64,000 nt of DNA from Vibrio maritimus (GCA_003263775.1 JYJJ01000006.1:62001-126000); one strand, 5' to 3'; shown: positions 9,286-18,952, counted from the stretch's first letter. Notes: generated by a model from the sequence alone, not told the origin. Numbers and translations: made by a program.

Positions 9286-10758
9286 ATGAACAGACTGACC
9301 AAAAAAATTATTCTTGTGGTGACACTCGTCATGACGTTGGTGACGGCCATTGCTTTGTCTACCCAATATGTATTGACTAAGCAAAATGTGGAAGCAGATC
9401 TAGCGAAGGTCACCGAAGAAATTGAGCAGGAGCTGCAAGTTATCTTGCAAGAGCCGGTGTATGTGTATGACAAAGCGCTGATTGGCAGCATTCTTGAGGC
9501 TTACATCAAGAATGACACTATTTCGAGCATCGTGGTTCGCGATCAAAACGGCAAAGAGATGAGTCAGGTTCGCCAGCAGGCGGCTGAGTTTGAATCTCGC
9601 ATTGATATTGAGTGGGATGGTTTGCCAATTGGCTCGGTTTCACTTGGTTTTAATAGTGAGCAAGCGCGCAATGAGCTAGACAATTTGATGCTCCGCTCGA
9701 TGTTAATGTTCGGTACCTTGTATTTAGTGGTTATCGTATCTCTTGGGTACATTATGGATCGCTTGGTTGTGACCCCAATAAAAGGGATGGCCAGCAGCAT
9801 GAATGATATTGCCGCTGGTGGCGGCGATCTAACATCGAGAGTACAAGCGATCTCAAACGATGAAGTGAGCGACTTAGCAAAAGCCTTCAATCGCTTTGTC
9901 GAAACAGTGCAGGAGATCGTTATCGATACGGCTCGCACTACAGAAAGTTTAAAGCAGAATGGCTCGGCCATTACTTCCGTGCGCGCTTCAGTAAGTCAAC
10001 AAACTGAAAATCAGTTGGCGCTAACTCATGAAAGTCTGAGCAAGATTGAGCAGTTTAATCTGGCGACGAGTGAAATTGCAGCTAACACAGAGAATACTCT
10101 GTTTAAATCCAATGATGCTCTTTCTCTGGGGGCCTCAAGCGAGCAAGCGATTACGCAAAATGTCTCAAATGTAGAAGATCTGTCCGCTAACCTTGAGACT
10201 GCCGCCGAGCGCGCCAACGCGCTTAAGAATCGCAGTGACGATATTGGCCGCGTAGTTGAAGTGATTAAAGCGATTGCTGAGCAAACCAATCTTCTGGCTC
10301 TAAACGCTGCTATTGAAGCTGCGCGAGCAGGTGAAAGTGGCCGCGGATTTGCCGTTGTTGCTGATGAGGTTCGCGCGCTTGCAAGCAAGACTCACGACTC
10401 TACCAGCGAAATAGAATCCATCATTGAAAGCCTGCAGCAAGAGGCAACTGAGTCGTTTAATGCGACTCAAGAATCTAAGCAATTGGTGGAACTCACCAAA
10501 GCAAGCTCTGATGAAGCGCAGCTTGCACTGACTAAGATGATTGAGGCTGTGACTAGCATCAACGCTATGGTTGATTCTGTCGCGAGTGCTTGTGAAGAGC
10601 AGTCCAATGTGAGCAATACCGTCGCGGGAGATATGCGCGAGCTTGATTCTAGCGCAGCAGACATGCGAAGTGTTAACAATGAACTACAAACCTTAGCGGA
10701 AGCCATCACTTTGAACACGACTGAATTGGATAGTCAGATCCGTCGTTTTAGGTACTAA
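9286..10758 (+). CDS. Methyl-accepting chemotaxis protein
   Basis: A 490-residue chemoreceptor. It has a first membrane segment (about residues 7-27), a short periplasmic region of roughly 110 residues, a second membrane segment (about 138-158), a HAMP domain (about 160-212, [17 protein letters not shown]) and a long coiled-coil signalling domain. The conserved hairpin tip [22 protein letters not shown] begins near residue 328 and binds CheA/CheW. There is no C-terminal NWETF-type tether. The small periplasmic domain and the preceding binding protein suggest indirect ligand sensing. A GTGCAAT spacer precedes the ATG; the Shine-Dalgarno is weak, which fits coupling to the upstream gene. Confidence 0.93.
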   Translation: MNRLTKKIILVVTLVMTLVTAIALSTQYVLTKQNVEADLAKVTEEIEQELQVILQEPVYVYDKALIGSILEAYIKNDTISSIVVRDQNGKEMSQVRQQAAEFESRIDIEWDGLPIGSVSLGFNSEQARNELDNLMLRSMLMFGTLYLVVIVSLGYIMDRLVVTPIKGMASSMNDIAAGGGDLTSRVQAISNDEVSDLAKAFNRFVETVQEIVIDTARTTESLKQNGSAITSVRASVSQQTENQLALTHESLSKIEQFNLATSEIAANTENTLFKSNDALSLGASSEQAITQNVSNVEDLSANLETAAERANALKNRSDDIGRVVEVIKAIAEQTNLLALNAAIEAARAGESGRGFAVVADEVRALASKTHDSTSEIESIIESLQQEATESFNATQESKQLVELTKASSDEAQLALTKMIEAVTSINAMVDSVASACEEQSNVSNTVAGDMRELDSSAADMRSVNNELQTLAEAITLNTTELDSQIRRFRY

Positions 10759-10836
10759 GCGAGAGAGTCTTGCATGTGTAGTGTCAGGGTTAACCTACAC
10801 ACTTTTATGAATATCCGATTCTAGCTACAAGTCTAC

Positions 10837-10864
10837 GGGGAGTGATCGCTCACTCCCCTTTTTT
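10837..10864 (+). terminator. Intrinsic terminator after the chemoreceptor
   Basis: GGGGAGTGA (10837-10845) TCGC TCACTCCCC (10850-10858) followed by TTTTTT. A perfect 9-bp stem oriented for the chemoreceptor operon. Confidence 0.93.
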
Positions 10865-10868
10865 ATCT

Positions 10869-12563
10869 CTATAGACTTTGCTGGTGCGCAGCTATGAGCG
10901 CAGTCATTTTTTCTTCCGCCGTCTTACTCGCTTCTTCGTAACTCATCGTATCAGGAAAGTCACTGATCACTTCGTAATAACACTTCAATTTAGGCTCGGT
11001 GCCAGAAGGGCGCACGATAACACGCGATTTATCCTCAAGGATGTAAATAAGTACATCACTGGCAGGTAAATTGATGTGCTCAGTCGTACCGTTGGCTAAG
11101 TAGCGCGTTGAAGACTTGAGATCCTCAGTCACGATGACTTTATGCCCTGCAATCTGGGGTGGTGGTTGCTTCCGTAACTTGTCACCGATCGGTGGCGAGC
11201 TCGGGTCGAGCGCAATACTGCGCTGCGCATTACAGTAGAAGCCATGTTGTCGATACAAGGCTTCGAGCTTATCCCAGATAGTTTTGCCCTGTGCTTTTAG
11301 CTCGCCTGTTAGTTGGGCAAAGGCAACCAGTGCAGATAGGCCATCTTTATCCCAAACTTGATTTCCGATGGTATAGCCTAGTGCTTCCTCATAGGCGAAT
11401 AAGAACGGATGGGCTTCGCTTTGTTGCTCCATGGCGACGTTGGTGAGCCATTTAAAACCAGTCAGTGTTTTATAATATTGTGCGCCGTGCGCTTTAGCGA
11501 TCGCACTCAATAATCTGGAAGACACAATCGTATTGCCAACCAGCGCATTTGGCTGATTTTCCAATAGATAATTGGCAAACAGTGCACCGAGCTGGTCACC
11601 AGTTAACATTTGATATTCACCATCCTCGCGCTTTACTGCAGCGGCGAAGCGATCTGCATCTGGATCATTCGCGCAGGCAATATCCGCGTCGTGCGTTTTT
11701 CCAAGCGCCATCACCATATCCATAGCGCCCGCTTCTTCTGGATTTGGGAAGTTAACAGTGGGGAAGGTGCCATCTGGCTCGCGCTGTTCTGCAACGCTTG
11801 CGACGTGCTTAAATCCGGCATCGGCGAGCAAGGTTTCCGCCATCTCAGCGCCAACACCGTGCATTGCGGTATAGGCGATGGAGATGTCAGTGTGGTTATT
11901 ACTCTTCAGCAGTGGGTTGCCATTGATGGCATTGCGATAAGATTGGTAGTAATTCTCTTCTAGCCACTCCAAGAGACCTTGTTCGCTCGCTTGCTCTAGT
12001 GAGATTAGAGTGAGTGGTTTGCTCGTGGCTTGGTCAATTTTACTCGCGATACCAGCGTCATGAGGCGGAATGATTTGTGCGCCATTCTCCCAATACACTT
12101 TGAAACCATTGTATTCAGGCGGATTGTGGCTCGCGGTGACAACGACTGCCGCCGCCGCGTTAAATTTTTTCACGCCAAAGGCGACAATCGGTGTTGCGGC
12201 TACTTTGGCGGTCAAATAGACCTTAATGCCCATTGCGGTTAGTACGCTGGCGGTATCGTGAGCAAACTGTTTTGAATCGATTCTGCCATCATAGCCGACA
12301 ATCACACCTCGTGTGTCCGCATTGTTTACTTGCTCAAGCAGATATTGCCCAAGTCCTGTTGCGGTTTCTTGGATAACGAGTCGATTCATTCGGTTTGGCC
12401 CAGCGCCGACTTTGCCTCTGAGTCCTGCTGTACCAAAAGCTAGACGGGCACTGAATCTATCTGTCAGTTCTTGTTGACTATTGCTATCGATAAGCTGTTG
12501 AAGCTCTTGACGAGTTTTTGAATCCGGATCTCGTGCTAACCATTGAGTGATTGCTGTGGTCAT
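10869..12563 (-). CDS. Phosphoglucomutase/phosphomannomutase (alpha-D-phosphohexomutase)
   Basis: A 564-residue cytoplasmic enzyme that interconverts hexose 1- and 6-phosphates through a phosphoserine. The phosphoserine loop TASHNPPEYNGFKVY lies near residue 148, the Mg-binding loop DPDADRF near residue 300, a sugar-binding EEALGY near residue 392 and the phosphate-contacting RPSGTEPKLKCYYE near residue 515. Length and N-terminal ARLAFGTAGLRGKVGAGPNRMN match the PGM2-like subgroup rather than E. coli Pgm. GGAGAACACC precedes the ATG. It stands alone, convergent with the chemoreceptor gene, and is unbroken. Confidence 0.93.
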   Translation of the reverse strand: MTTAITQWLARDPDSKTRQELQQLIDSNSQQELTDRFSARLAFGTAGLRGKVGAGPNRMNRLVIQETATGLGQYLLEQVNNADTRGVIVGYDGRIDSKQFAHDTASVLTAMGIKVYLTAKVAATPIVAFGVKKFNAAAAVVVTASHNPPEYNGFKVYWENGAQIIPPHDAGIASKIDQATSKPLTLISLEQASEQGLLEWLEENYYQSYRNAINGNPLLKSNNHTDISIAYTAMHGVGAEMAETLLADAGFKHVASVAEQREPDGTFPTVNFPNPEEAGAMDMVMALGKTHDADIACANDPDADRFAAAVKREDGEYQMLTGDQLGALFANYLLENQPNALVGNTIVSSRLLSAIAKAHGAQYYKTLTGFKWLTNVAMEQQSEAHPFLFAYEEALGYTIGNQVWDKDGLSALVAFAQLTGELKAQGKTIWDKLEALYRQHGFYCNAQRSIALDPSSPPIGDKLRKQPPPQIAGHKVIVTEDLKSSTRYLANGTTEHINLPASDVLIYILEDKSRVIVRPSGTEPKLKCYYEVISDFPDTMSYEEASKTAEEKMTALIAAHQQSL

Positions 12564-12695
12564 GGTGTTCTCCTTACCCGCAGTATATAGGCATTTTTAT
12601 CGCTATAAATTGTAAATGACTCTTACTCTCATTTCTGGGGTGGCAATCGATAAAACTGTGTTTGTTAAATCTTAGCTCAATGATCAGGGGCTCGG

Positions 12696-13304
12696 TTAAC
12701 CTAGCATGGTGTATAGTCCAAACCCAATAAACATTACCCCTGCGACCTTCTCTATCGGCTTGATATAAGTATTGACCACTGACTTAAACGGTTTGGTGGT
12801 CAAAAAGTAGGGAAGGAGGATAAACCAACCTAAACAGATGGCGGTGATGACAAGGCCATATTCAACTTGTACCCAAATTGATGTGTCGCTAGATATGACT
12901 TGGCTGAACACACTAATGAAGAAAAGCGTCGCTTTAGGATTAAGGGCGTTGTTGATAAAACCTTGCAACCAAAAGTTACCATTCGAACTCGATTTAGCAC
13001 AGTGAACATCGTCTTGTCTCGTCTTCAAAGATTGATACCCCAAGTAAATGAGATAGCAAGCACCTGCGTATTTCATTCCTTGAAAAAGCCATTGGGATTG
13101 TGAAGAAGCCAAATGCACAAGCCCAATAGAGTAGGAAATATGTACCCAAACAGCGGTAGCCACACCACAAGCAGTCAACCATCCCGCTTTTCTTGAGTGT
13201 ACTACTGCATTGCGCGACACAATGAGAAAGTCAGGACCTGGGACGATAACTGTAATGATGGTTAGGGCAATTAATGTAATGAGCTCTGGCGTGTTCATGG
13301 TCAT
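12696..13304 (-). CDS. LysE/RhtB-family amino acid exporter
   Basis: A 202-residue inner-membrane exporter with six predicted segments. The N-terminal motif TVIVPGPDFLIVSRNAVVHS is the family signature (usually PGP followed by a polar helix), and GWLTACGVATAVWVH and NPKATLFFISVF are the other conserved stretches. Members expel excess amino acids or homoserine lactones. It is divergent from an Lrp/AsnC regulator 112 bases away, the usual arrangement in which the regulator senses the amino acid and controls the exporter. The exact substrate is not known. Confidence 0.9.
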   Translation of the reverse strand: MTMNTPELITLIALTIITVIVPGPDFLIVSRNAVVHSRKAGWLTACGVATAVWVHISYSIGLVHLASSQSQWLFQGMKYAGACYLIYLGYQSLKTRQDDVHCAKSSSNGNFWLQGFINNALNPKATLFFISVFSQVISSDTSIWVQVEYGLVITAICLGWFILLPYFLTTKPFKSVVNTYIKPIEKVAGVMFIGFGLYTMLG

Positions 13305-13416
13305 CTCTTGTTTTTATGGAGGAGCATGAGTATGCAAAATCCATCTGAAACAAGTTGGTTGATTTATCATCAAAGCAGAGCCAGAATGAAATAGATTTTC
13401 TTCTTTAGGCAGATAA

Positions 13417-13887
13417 ATGAAAGATAATACCGATAGTCTTAGTAGAACAGATATAAACATACTTGAAGAGCTACAAGGTGATAGCCGCATTACGGTGAGT
13501 GAGTTGGCAGAGCGTGTTAGCTTAAGTGATAGTCCTTGTTGGAGACGATGGAAGAAGCTTGAACAAGATGGCTATATTACGGGCTATCATGCGAGCTTGG
13601 ATCGTAAGAAACTAGGGTTGCAAGTCGTTGGTTTTAGCCAAGTCCGCTTGAGTAGCCATCATCCAACCGATACCGAAAAGTTTGAAGCCGCGGTCAATGA
13701 GTTGAGTTGGGTCATCACCTGCTTTTGTATTGCCGGTGATGCGGATTACATTGTTCAAATTGTCGCTTATGATCTCGACCAATATTATGAGCGAGTATCT
13801 GAACTGAGAAAACTACCGAGTGTGTTCTCAATTCAATCTAGCATTGGCATTAAAGAAGTTAAAAATACGCATAGATTGCCAATTTAG
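13417..13887 (+). CDS. Lrp/AsnC-family transcriptional regulator
   Basis: A 156-residue DNA-binding protein with an N-terminal winged helix-turn-helix (about residues 8-62: LSRTDINILEELQGDSRITVS then the recognition helix with DSPCWRRWKKLE) and a C-terminal RAM ligand-binding domain (about 70-150). Lrp-type proteins form octamers or dimers and respond to amino acids. The divergent LysE exporter is the probable target, with the 112-base gap as the regulatory region. The start lies six bases after a weak TTTAGGCAGA purine stretch. Confidence 0.92.
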   Translation: MKDNTDSLSRTDINILEELQGDSRITVSELAERVSLSDSPCWRRWKKLEQDGYITGYHASLDRKKLGLQVVGFSQVRLSSHHPTDTEKFEAAVNELSWVITCFCIAGDADYIVQIVAYDLDQYYERVSELRKLPSVFSIQSSIGIKEVKNTHRLPI

Positions 13888-14077
13888 CCTTGGTTGAGTT
13901 GGGAGGTGTTGGTAAGTCATTTATGACTTAAATAGTTGGCTGTTTTACCTATTTAAAACTTCAATTGTCAGTGCTTGGTGGTTTTGTCATCAAAGTCGGT
14001 GAGGAATTATACTGAGCTATCTGTAGTTGTTTGCCTTCTTGAACTGGTTGAGAGAAGCGCTAAGTAAAAGGTAGAAC

Positions 14078-14320
14078 ATGGATCACGCAGCGATTCAAGC
14101 ACTAACGTTGGCTTGCCCAACATGCAAGATTGAAGTGAAAAATGAGGAACGTCGCACTTGCACTCAGTGCCAGGTGAGCTTCAATAAAACGCCATTTTGT
14201 CCTGATTGCGACACAAAGCTGGATGCTATGAAAGCGTGTGGCAACGTTAGCTATTATTGCAATGCTTGCAGAATGCCTAAATCGCGTTCAACCATTCGAT
14301 GGGCTTTGATTCCAGCTTGA
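14078..14320 (+). CDS. Zinc-ribbon protein (YfgJ-like)
   Basis: An 80-residue protein with four CxxC pairs: CPTC (residues about 13-16), CTQC (about 28-31), CPDC (about 42-45) and YYCNAC (about 60-63), so a double zinc ribbon. It resembles E. coli YfgJ, including the KACGxVxYYC stretch. The molecular role of the family is not established. AAAAGGTAGAAC precedes the start. Nothing nearby suggests a partner. Confidence 0.82.
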   Translation: MDHAAIQALTLACPTCKIEVKNEERRTCTQCQVSFNKTPFCPDCDTKLDAMKACGNVSYYCNACRMPKSRSTIRWALIPA

Positions 14321-14349
14321 ACAATTGTCTCGTTAGTTTGAGTTCATAG

Positions 14350-14375
14350 GAAAAGGCCCAACTGCCAGGTTGGGC
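14350..14375 (-). terminator. Intrinsic terminator for the maoP-like gene
   Basis: On the minus strand GCCCAAC CTGGCA GTTGGGC is followed by CTTTTCC. It lies about 40 bases past the stop of the gene at 14414-14815 and may also stop the convergent zinc-ribbon gene. Confidence 0.75.
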
Positions 14376-14413
14376 GTAAGTCGTTTCAATGTCAGCGCGA
14401 ATAACGCTGGTGA

Positions 14414-14815
14414 TTAGTCGTCTGAGCGTGGCTCGTCATCGACGATGTCGCTACCAATATCAGCGTTGCTATCATCATAATCAGACTCATCCTCGACGCT
14501 TTCATTCGCAGCCGCCTTTTTCCCATTTAGTGTATGAAACTTTTTCCGGTCTCGAGCGAGATGGATGTACTTGATCCACGTTTTCTCAAGTTTGCTTTCC
14601 GCTTGCTGTTCATCGGCGACAGCTTGCAGAAAATGGCGCTCCTCTTCAGATTCAGGGGCGAGTTCGCCACCTTCAAGTAAGTTCATCGTATCTCCGAAGC
14701 GGATCAATATTTCCTCTTCGGCAATGGTAAAGTCTCCGGATTTTGCAAACCCGCGTCGAAACCGCTTGTTGTCGTAGAACGGTTTCTTACCAAGACGAAA
14801 ATCTACATTAGACAT
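14414..14815 (-). CDS. maoP: MaoP/DUF413 (YifE-like) protein
   Basis: A 133-residue protein of the DUF413 family. The core FYDNKRFRRGFAKSGDFTIAEE near the N-terminus and KYIHLARDRKKFHTLNGK near residue 90 match E. coli YifE/MaoP, which together with the maoS site organises the Ori macrodomain. The ATG at 14815 is chosen because GAGGGTGG lies just upstream and homology begins there; a longer frame starts at 14914 but its first 33 residues look unrelated. The C-terminal 30 residues are very acidic (Asp, Glu, Ser). I see no maoS-like site. Confidence 0.8.
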   Translation of the reverse strand: MSNVDFRLGKKPFYDNKRFRRGFAKSGDFTIAEEEILIRFGDTMNLLEGGELAPESEEERHFLQAVADEQQAESKLEKTWIKYIHLARDRKKFHTLNGKKAAANESVEDESDYDDSNADIGSDIVDDEPRSDD

Positions 14816-15075
14816 AGCCACCCTCATAAAATGACGTTTATCATCAAACTCTGCCTCAGTATAGACAGAGCTTTGGCGTTTTTTGAAATTTTGCCAGACG
14901 ATTAATTTAAGCATTTAGTAAGTCGTTACTTTCACGTGAAAATTTGAAACTTAGATGACAATGTGATGAAGCTTTCCTTGCGAAAATTACCCTATGTTGA
15001 GTTCCGAAAATGACTAGTCACAGAACGAACATGGTTTACACTGGACACTACTGATAAAACGAATGAGGCGACGTA

Positions 15076-16448
15076 GTGGCAGTAATCTCAATGACCAACG
15101 AACAGTATCAGCAGGCGAGGCTAGCGCGAGATGCACGCTTTGATGGCGTGTTTTTTGTTGGTGTTAAAACCACAGGCATATTTTGTCGGCCGATTTGTCC
15201 TGCTAATCTGGCGAAAGAGCATAACGTGAGTTATTTTCAGCACGCTCATGCTGCCCTTGAGGCGGGGTATCGTCCGTGTTTGCGTTGTCGTCCAGAAAGT
15301 GCTCCCAATTCATGGGCTTGGCTTGGCGCGGAAACCAGCTTTCGCCGTGCTTTGACACTTATTGAGCAAGGTGCGCTGAATCAGTCAAGCTGTGAGACAC
15401 TCAGCGATCGTTTAGGTATTAGTAGCCGCTATCTACGCCAGCTATTTCAAGAGCACCTTGGTTTGTCACCTAAGAAATACGCTCAGTACCACCAATTGAT
15501 GTTTGCGAAGCAGCTTCTCCATCATAGTCATTTATCGATCTCGGATATTGGTTTTGCCTGCGGCTTTAATAGCGTAAGGCGTTTTAATGATGCGTTTAAG
15601 AAGACGCTTAAGTTAACCCCGTCGGAGCTGCGTCGCGGAGACGGCAAAGTCACTGCCCGCAATGAAGTCTATCTGGCCTATCGCGGCGCGTATGACTGGC
15701 TTCAATGCTCAGTTTTCTTCAAAAGCGTGCGATCAGCGGCGTTGAGCGTGTCACCGAGCAAAGCTATGAGCGCTACGTTGATATCGATGGGACCCTAGGT
15801 TGGTTTCGATTGTTTGCAGACCTAAACGGGGAGCAGACGGTTAAAGTCGAGTTTGAACTAGAGCAGGTCACCAAGTTGGCAAGTTTGTTAAGTGGTATTA
15901 AGCGTGTATTCGATCTTGATACTGACATTACTGCTGTCGAGTCTCATCTAAGCGCTGTTGATGAGGGGCTTATTCTAAAGCCTGGTCTTAGATTGCCTGG
16001 AGTGTGGTCGGCTTGGGAGGCGGGCGCACGGGCGGTACTTGGACAGCAGGTATCTGTGAAGGCCGCGATAGGTCAGCTCAATCTTTTGACTGAGACTATG
16101 GATCAGCGCCTTTCAGGCCAGCGAGTGTTTCCGACCCCTGACCATGTCGTGGGAAAAGACCTGAGTTTTTTGCGAATGCCCGAAAGCAGGAAAGAAACCT
16201 TATCGCGACTTGCCTGCCATCTAGGCGAACACCCAGACGATCATCCTGATAATTGGTTGGCGCTAAAAGGTATCGGGCCATGGACCATCAATTATGCAAA
16301 AATGCGCGGCTTATCGTCCCCAGATTTGCTACTTAGCTCAGATCTTATTGTTAAAAAATATTTGGTTGATCATAACGAAGTCAATGCAGAGCATACTGCA
16401 CCATGGGGCAGTTATGCCACTCTTCACTGTTGGAGTCATTTCTCATGA
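15076..16448 (+). CDS. Ada-type regulator fused to AlkA 3-methyladenine DNA glycosylase, frameshifted
   Basis: A repair and regulatory fusion of about 457 residues. Residues 1-80 are the Ada zinc-binding phosphotriester-repair domain (FCRPICPA and CLRCRP supply the four cysteines). Residues about 85-190 are an AraC-type helix-turn-helix (SSRYLRQLFQEHLGLSPKKY, GFNSVRRFNDAFKK). The rest is AlkA: an N-terminal fold, then WSAWEAGARAVLGQQVS, helix-hairpin-helix LKGIGPWTINYAKMR, and LLSSDL with the likely catalytic Asp. One base is lost near 15708; adding an A gives DWLQMLSFLQKRA. The start is GTG with GAGG eight bases upstream. It overlaps ogt by ATGA, so both belong to one alkylation-repair operon. 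Confidence 0.9.
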
Positions 16449-16921
16449 ATTATTACACTGTGCTCACAAGTGAGCTAGGGCCTATTACTGTGCAAGCAAA
16501 TAGTGAAGGCTTATTGGGCATTTGGTTTGAGCAGCATACAACTTGTCCTGATGAACTTGGGGAGTACAACCCAAGCTATCCATTACTGTGCCAAGCAGAA
16601 ACTGAGCTAAAGGAGTATTTAGCTGGGGAGCGTCAAGCGTTTACTTTGCCGCTAGCTGCCATAGGGACTGAATTTCAACGCAAGGTTTGGCAGGCTCTTT
16701 GCGAGATTCCGTATGGAGAAGCGATCAGCTACCAAGAGCTAGCCAATCGGGTGGGTAACCCAAAAGCGGTGAGGGCGGTTGGGACGGCGAATGGTAAAAA
16801 CCCACTCTCTATTGTTGTCCCTTGTCACCGAGTGGTGGGAAAAAATGGAAAGTTGTCTGGTTACGCTGGTGGCGTGGAGCGAAAACTTAAGTTGCTCAAT
16901 TTAGAGTCGGACAATTGCTGA
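16445..16921 (+). CDS. ogt: Methylated-DNA--protein-cysteine methyltransferase
   Basis: A 158-residue suicide repair protein that moves the methyl group from O6-methylguanine or O4-methylthymine to its own cysteine. The acceptor is Cys127 in IVVPCHRVVG; the Arg-finger helix region YQELANRVGNPKAVRAVG precedes it. The start ATG at 16445 overlaps the stop of the Ada/AlkA gene (ATGA), so an upstream in-frame ATG at 16403 is rejected. Together the two genes cover phosphotriester, N3-alkyl and O6-alkyl damage. Convergence with scfR and the downstream qrr promoter ends the operon here. Confidence 0.95.
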   Translation: MNYYTVLTSELGPITVQANSEGLLGIWFEQHTTCPDELGEYNPSYPLLCQAETELKEYLAGERQAFTLPLAAIGTEFQRKVWQALCEIPYGEAISYQELANRVGNPKAVRAVGTANGKNPLSIVVPCHRVVGKNGKLSGYAGGVERKLKLLNLESDNC

Positions 16922-17062
16922 AATTTGGAAGGTTGTGTGTTGGGTGTCTTTAATCGAACAGGCCTAACGACAAACTAATTCTTCCGCATCCCCACCTATG
17001 CAACTGGTAACGCTTGTGGGGTACGTATTTTATCAATATTCCTACTATGAGAACGCCTGTGA

Positions 17063-17074
17063 TTGCAAAATGCA
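17063..17074. promoter_or_regulatory. LuxO-type binding box 1
   Basis: TTGCAAAATGCA, matching the LuxO half-site pattern TTGCA-N3-TGCA known upstream of qrr genes. It lies about 100 bases before the sigma-54 promoter. Confidence 0.75.
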
Positions 17075-17081
17075 TCTAAAT

Positions 17082-17094
17082 TTGCATTTTGCAA
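17082..17094. promoter_or_regulatory. LuxO-type binding box 2
   Basis: TTGCATTTTGCAA, a perfect 13-bp palindrome and the best form of the LuxO box. Its position upstream of a -24/-12 element fits an enhancer site. Confidence 0.8.
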
Positions 17095-17168
17095 ATACAA
17101 TATGAACGCTATTTCCATGAAATTGGTGTAGATTTAGTCAAAATCAATTAAAAACAGACTTTGAAAAG

Positions 17169-17184
17169 TTGGCACGCATACTGC
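17169..17184 (+). promoter_or_regulatory. Sigma-54 (-24/-12) promoter of qrr
   Basis: TTGGCACG-CATA-CTGC matches the RpoN consensus TTGGCACR-N4-TTGC with the required GG/GC spacing. It predicts a transcript start near 17196, exactly where the Qrr sequence begins. Confidence 0.9.
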
Positions 17185-17195
17185 ATTAATAGAAA

Positions 17196-17304
17196 CGACC
17201 CTTTTTAAGCCGAGGGTCACCTAGCCAACTGACGTTGTTAGTGAACCTATTTTGTTCACACTTGTATATAGCCAGTCACACGTATTTTGTGGCTGGCTTT
17301 TTTT
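17196..17304 (+). ncRNA. qrr: Qrr quorum-regulatory small RNA
   Basis: An Hfq-dependent small RNA of about 109 bases that base-pairs with luxR/hapR-type, luxO and aphA mRNAs in the Vibrio quorum-sensing circuit. A 5' hairpin GACCC...GGGTC (17197-17218) is followed by the invariant family core CACCTAGCCAACTGACGTTG and TTAGTGAAC, then a terminator GCCAGTCAC...GTGGCTGGC (17271-17297) and a T run. The sigma-54 promoter and two LuxO boxes upstream complete the expected architecture: LuxO-phosphate activates it at low cell density. Vibrios carry one to five qrr copies; which member this is cannot be told. It lies between ogt and the convergent scfR. Confidence 0.95.
17271..17304 (+). terminator. 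Intrinsic terminator of qrr
   Basis: GCCAGTCAC and GTGGCTGGC form a 9-bp stem (one T-G pair) with loop ACGTATTTT, followed by seven T residues. Confidence 0.92.
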
Positions 17305-17404
17305 CTTTCTGGGTTCAGAAAAGGCTCTTTCCAAGCCTATTCATCACCTAATTATGATTAGCCTTTCATTGCATCAGTCTTTCGCTTGCTACGCTTTGTA
17401 CGTG

Positions 17405-18951
17405 TCAAACAATGTCTCCCAGTGTCTGACTTGCGTCCTCCTGACAACCTTCATAACAACTTGGTTTACGCGGACAAACAGCACCTCGTGAGCAGATTAA
17501 TCGAGCGTCACCTTCAATACCACGCTCTACCCAGTTGATATTGAGTATTTTGGCGACAGTTTGCAGATCTTTTTTGATATGACGTGGGATGGTGACACTA
17601 CCTCCGCCTTCAACGCATGAACGCTTAAGTTCACTAGCGATGTCTAATGCATTGCCGCCTTGCGCATCTATCGCTGGATTGAGATCGATACCTGCACACA
17701 GCACTCGATTGTTACCCGCAGGATCGGTCATGTTGATGGACTCACAACAATAGATCCTTGGTTCATCACCTACATTCAATATAGAAATTTGCGCCGACGA
17801 GCCATTTTGTGGCTCAGACAACCTTCTGAATACTGCCCAGTGCTGACAGGGGTCATTAACCATCCGCATATTTCCCCACGGAAGCGGAATACCATTTCCG
17901 CGATAGACGGCCTTGAGTTTCCCTGGGCCATAAGCATCGAAATAGTGCCAGTGGGGATATGGGGACACGACGGTCATACGGCGCATTGCTACCGAAGGTG
18001 ACACGCCGACCCGTTTGTGAACATCAATCTCATAGCCGCTTCGGTCGAGCAGTTGTCGAAAGGGCACCTTGGGCACAGTAGTGCCCCTGCAAAAAAGCTG
18101 GATTCAAAATCGCGCCAGGCCTGAAGGATGTCCTGTGAGTTGAGTGCTGAAGAAGACTGATGAGCCGCGCTGTCGTCCCAGGTATTTTGATTGCCGACGC
18201 TGAGTACGCTTTTTAAGCCTTCATCGCGATGCAGGATACGGTGACCGATATACACCGCCAAATCGTACTTTAGACGTGTTGGGTAGGCTTTCAGGATTTC
18301 GTTGAGGTAGATGGTGCCGGGTGGCTCGAAAAATGACGTCACCAGCTGCTTAGCGTTCACCCCAAGTTCGTCCACCACATCTTTGGGAGTCCGGTTTACC
18401 CATTGCACGCGCAGCCCTAAATCGCTCGCAATATCGATGAGATCTTCAATCGAGAGATTGAGTCGTTTCAAGCCAACGTCTTCTGCGGCACGTTCAAGAT
18501 CGGGGAAATGGTTCTGCAAACTTTCCTGATGCGCGCGTATTAACAAGTGAGCAAATTGACGACCCGTGATCCCTGTTTGCGAGAGCATTTCGGGAATGGC
18601 GATCTGCAAAATGTCATTGGAGAACAAAAAGCTTGGCTCAAGTGCCATACCACTTATTCCGCCGCGATTTCCTTTTACCGGGGTAATTTCATCTGGCTCG
18701 GGTTCATTGTCGAGAAACCAAGCGGGATCCTTTTGAAATACTTCGGCGATCACCTCCAGCATATCGATGCTAGGGACGCGTTTTCCACGTTCAATCATCG
18801 ACAGGTAAGAGACGGAAGGCGCGTACTCTGGGTTGACGCGAATACAACGCGCAGACAGATCTTCCATGGTTAAGTGGTTACGTTTTCGTAGGTTACGAAC
18901 TTTGGTGCCCAAAAAATGGGACTGGCGGATCAGACTTTTTGACACTGGCAT
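17405..18951 (-). CDS. scfR: Short-chain fatty acid-type transcriptional regulator (ScfR/RamB family), frameshifted
   Basis: A regulator of about 515 residues. It has an N-terminal Cro/C1 helix-turn-helix (residues about 10-70: LRKRNHLTMEDLSARC ... PSVSYLSMIERGKRVPS), a middle IrrE-like peptidase-related domain (about 200-260, FEPPGTIYLN, HRILHRDEG) and a Cys-rich C-terminal sensory domain. Relatives (RamB, PrpR, ScfR) control glyoxylate-shunt and methylcitrate genes in response to acyl-CoA. A one-base loss near 18063 in an A run splits it; repair gives CPKVPFRQLLDRSGYE. The malate-synthase-related gene is divergent 156 bases away. Direct repeats lie exactly at its start codon and no Shine-Dalgarno is visible. 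Confidence 0.88.
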
Positions 18952-18952
18952 T

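Noticed and set aside
10026..10388. Long antisense ORF within the chemoreceptor
   Set aside because: Ser/Ala/Arg-rich composition expected from the complement of coiled-coil codons; no start signals.
16403..16444. Earlier ATG for ogt
   Set aside because: The first 14 codons read the AlkA C-terminus out of frame; homology starts at 16445.
17196..17304. Riboswitch or attenuator interpretation of the structured RNA
   Set aside because: No gene follows on the same strand, and the core sequence with sigma-54 promoter and LuxO boxes identifies Qrr.
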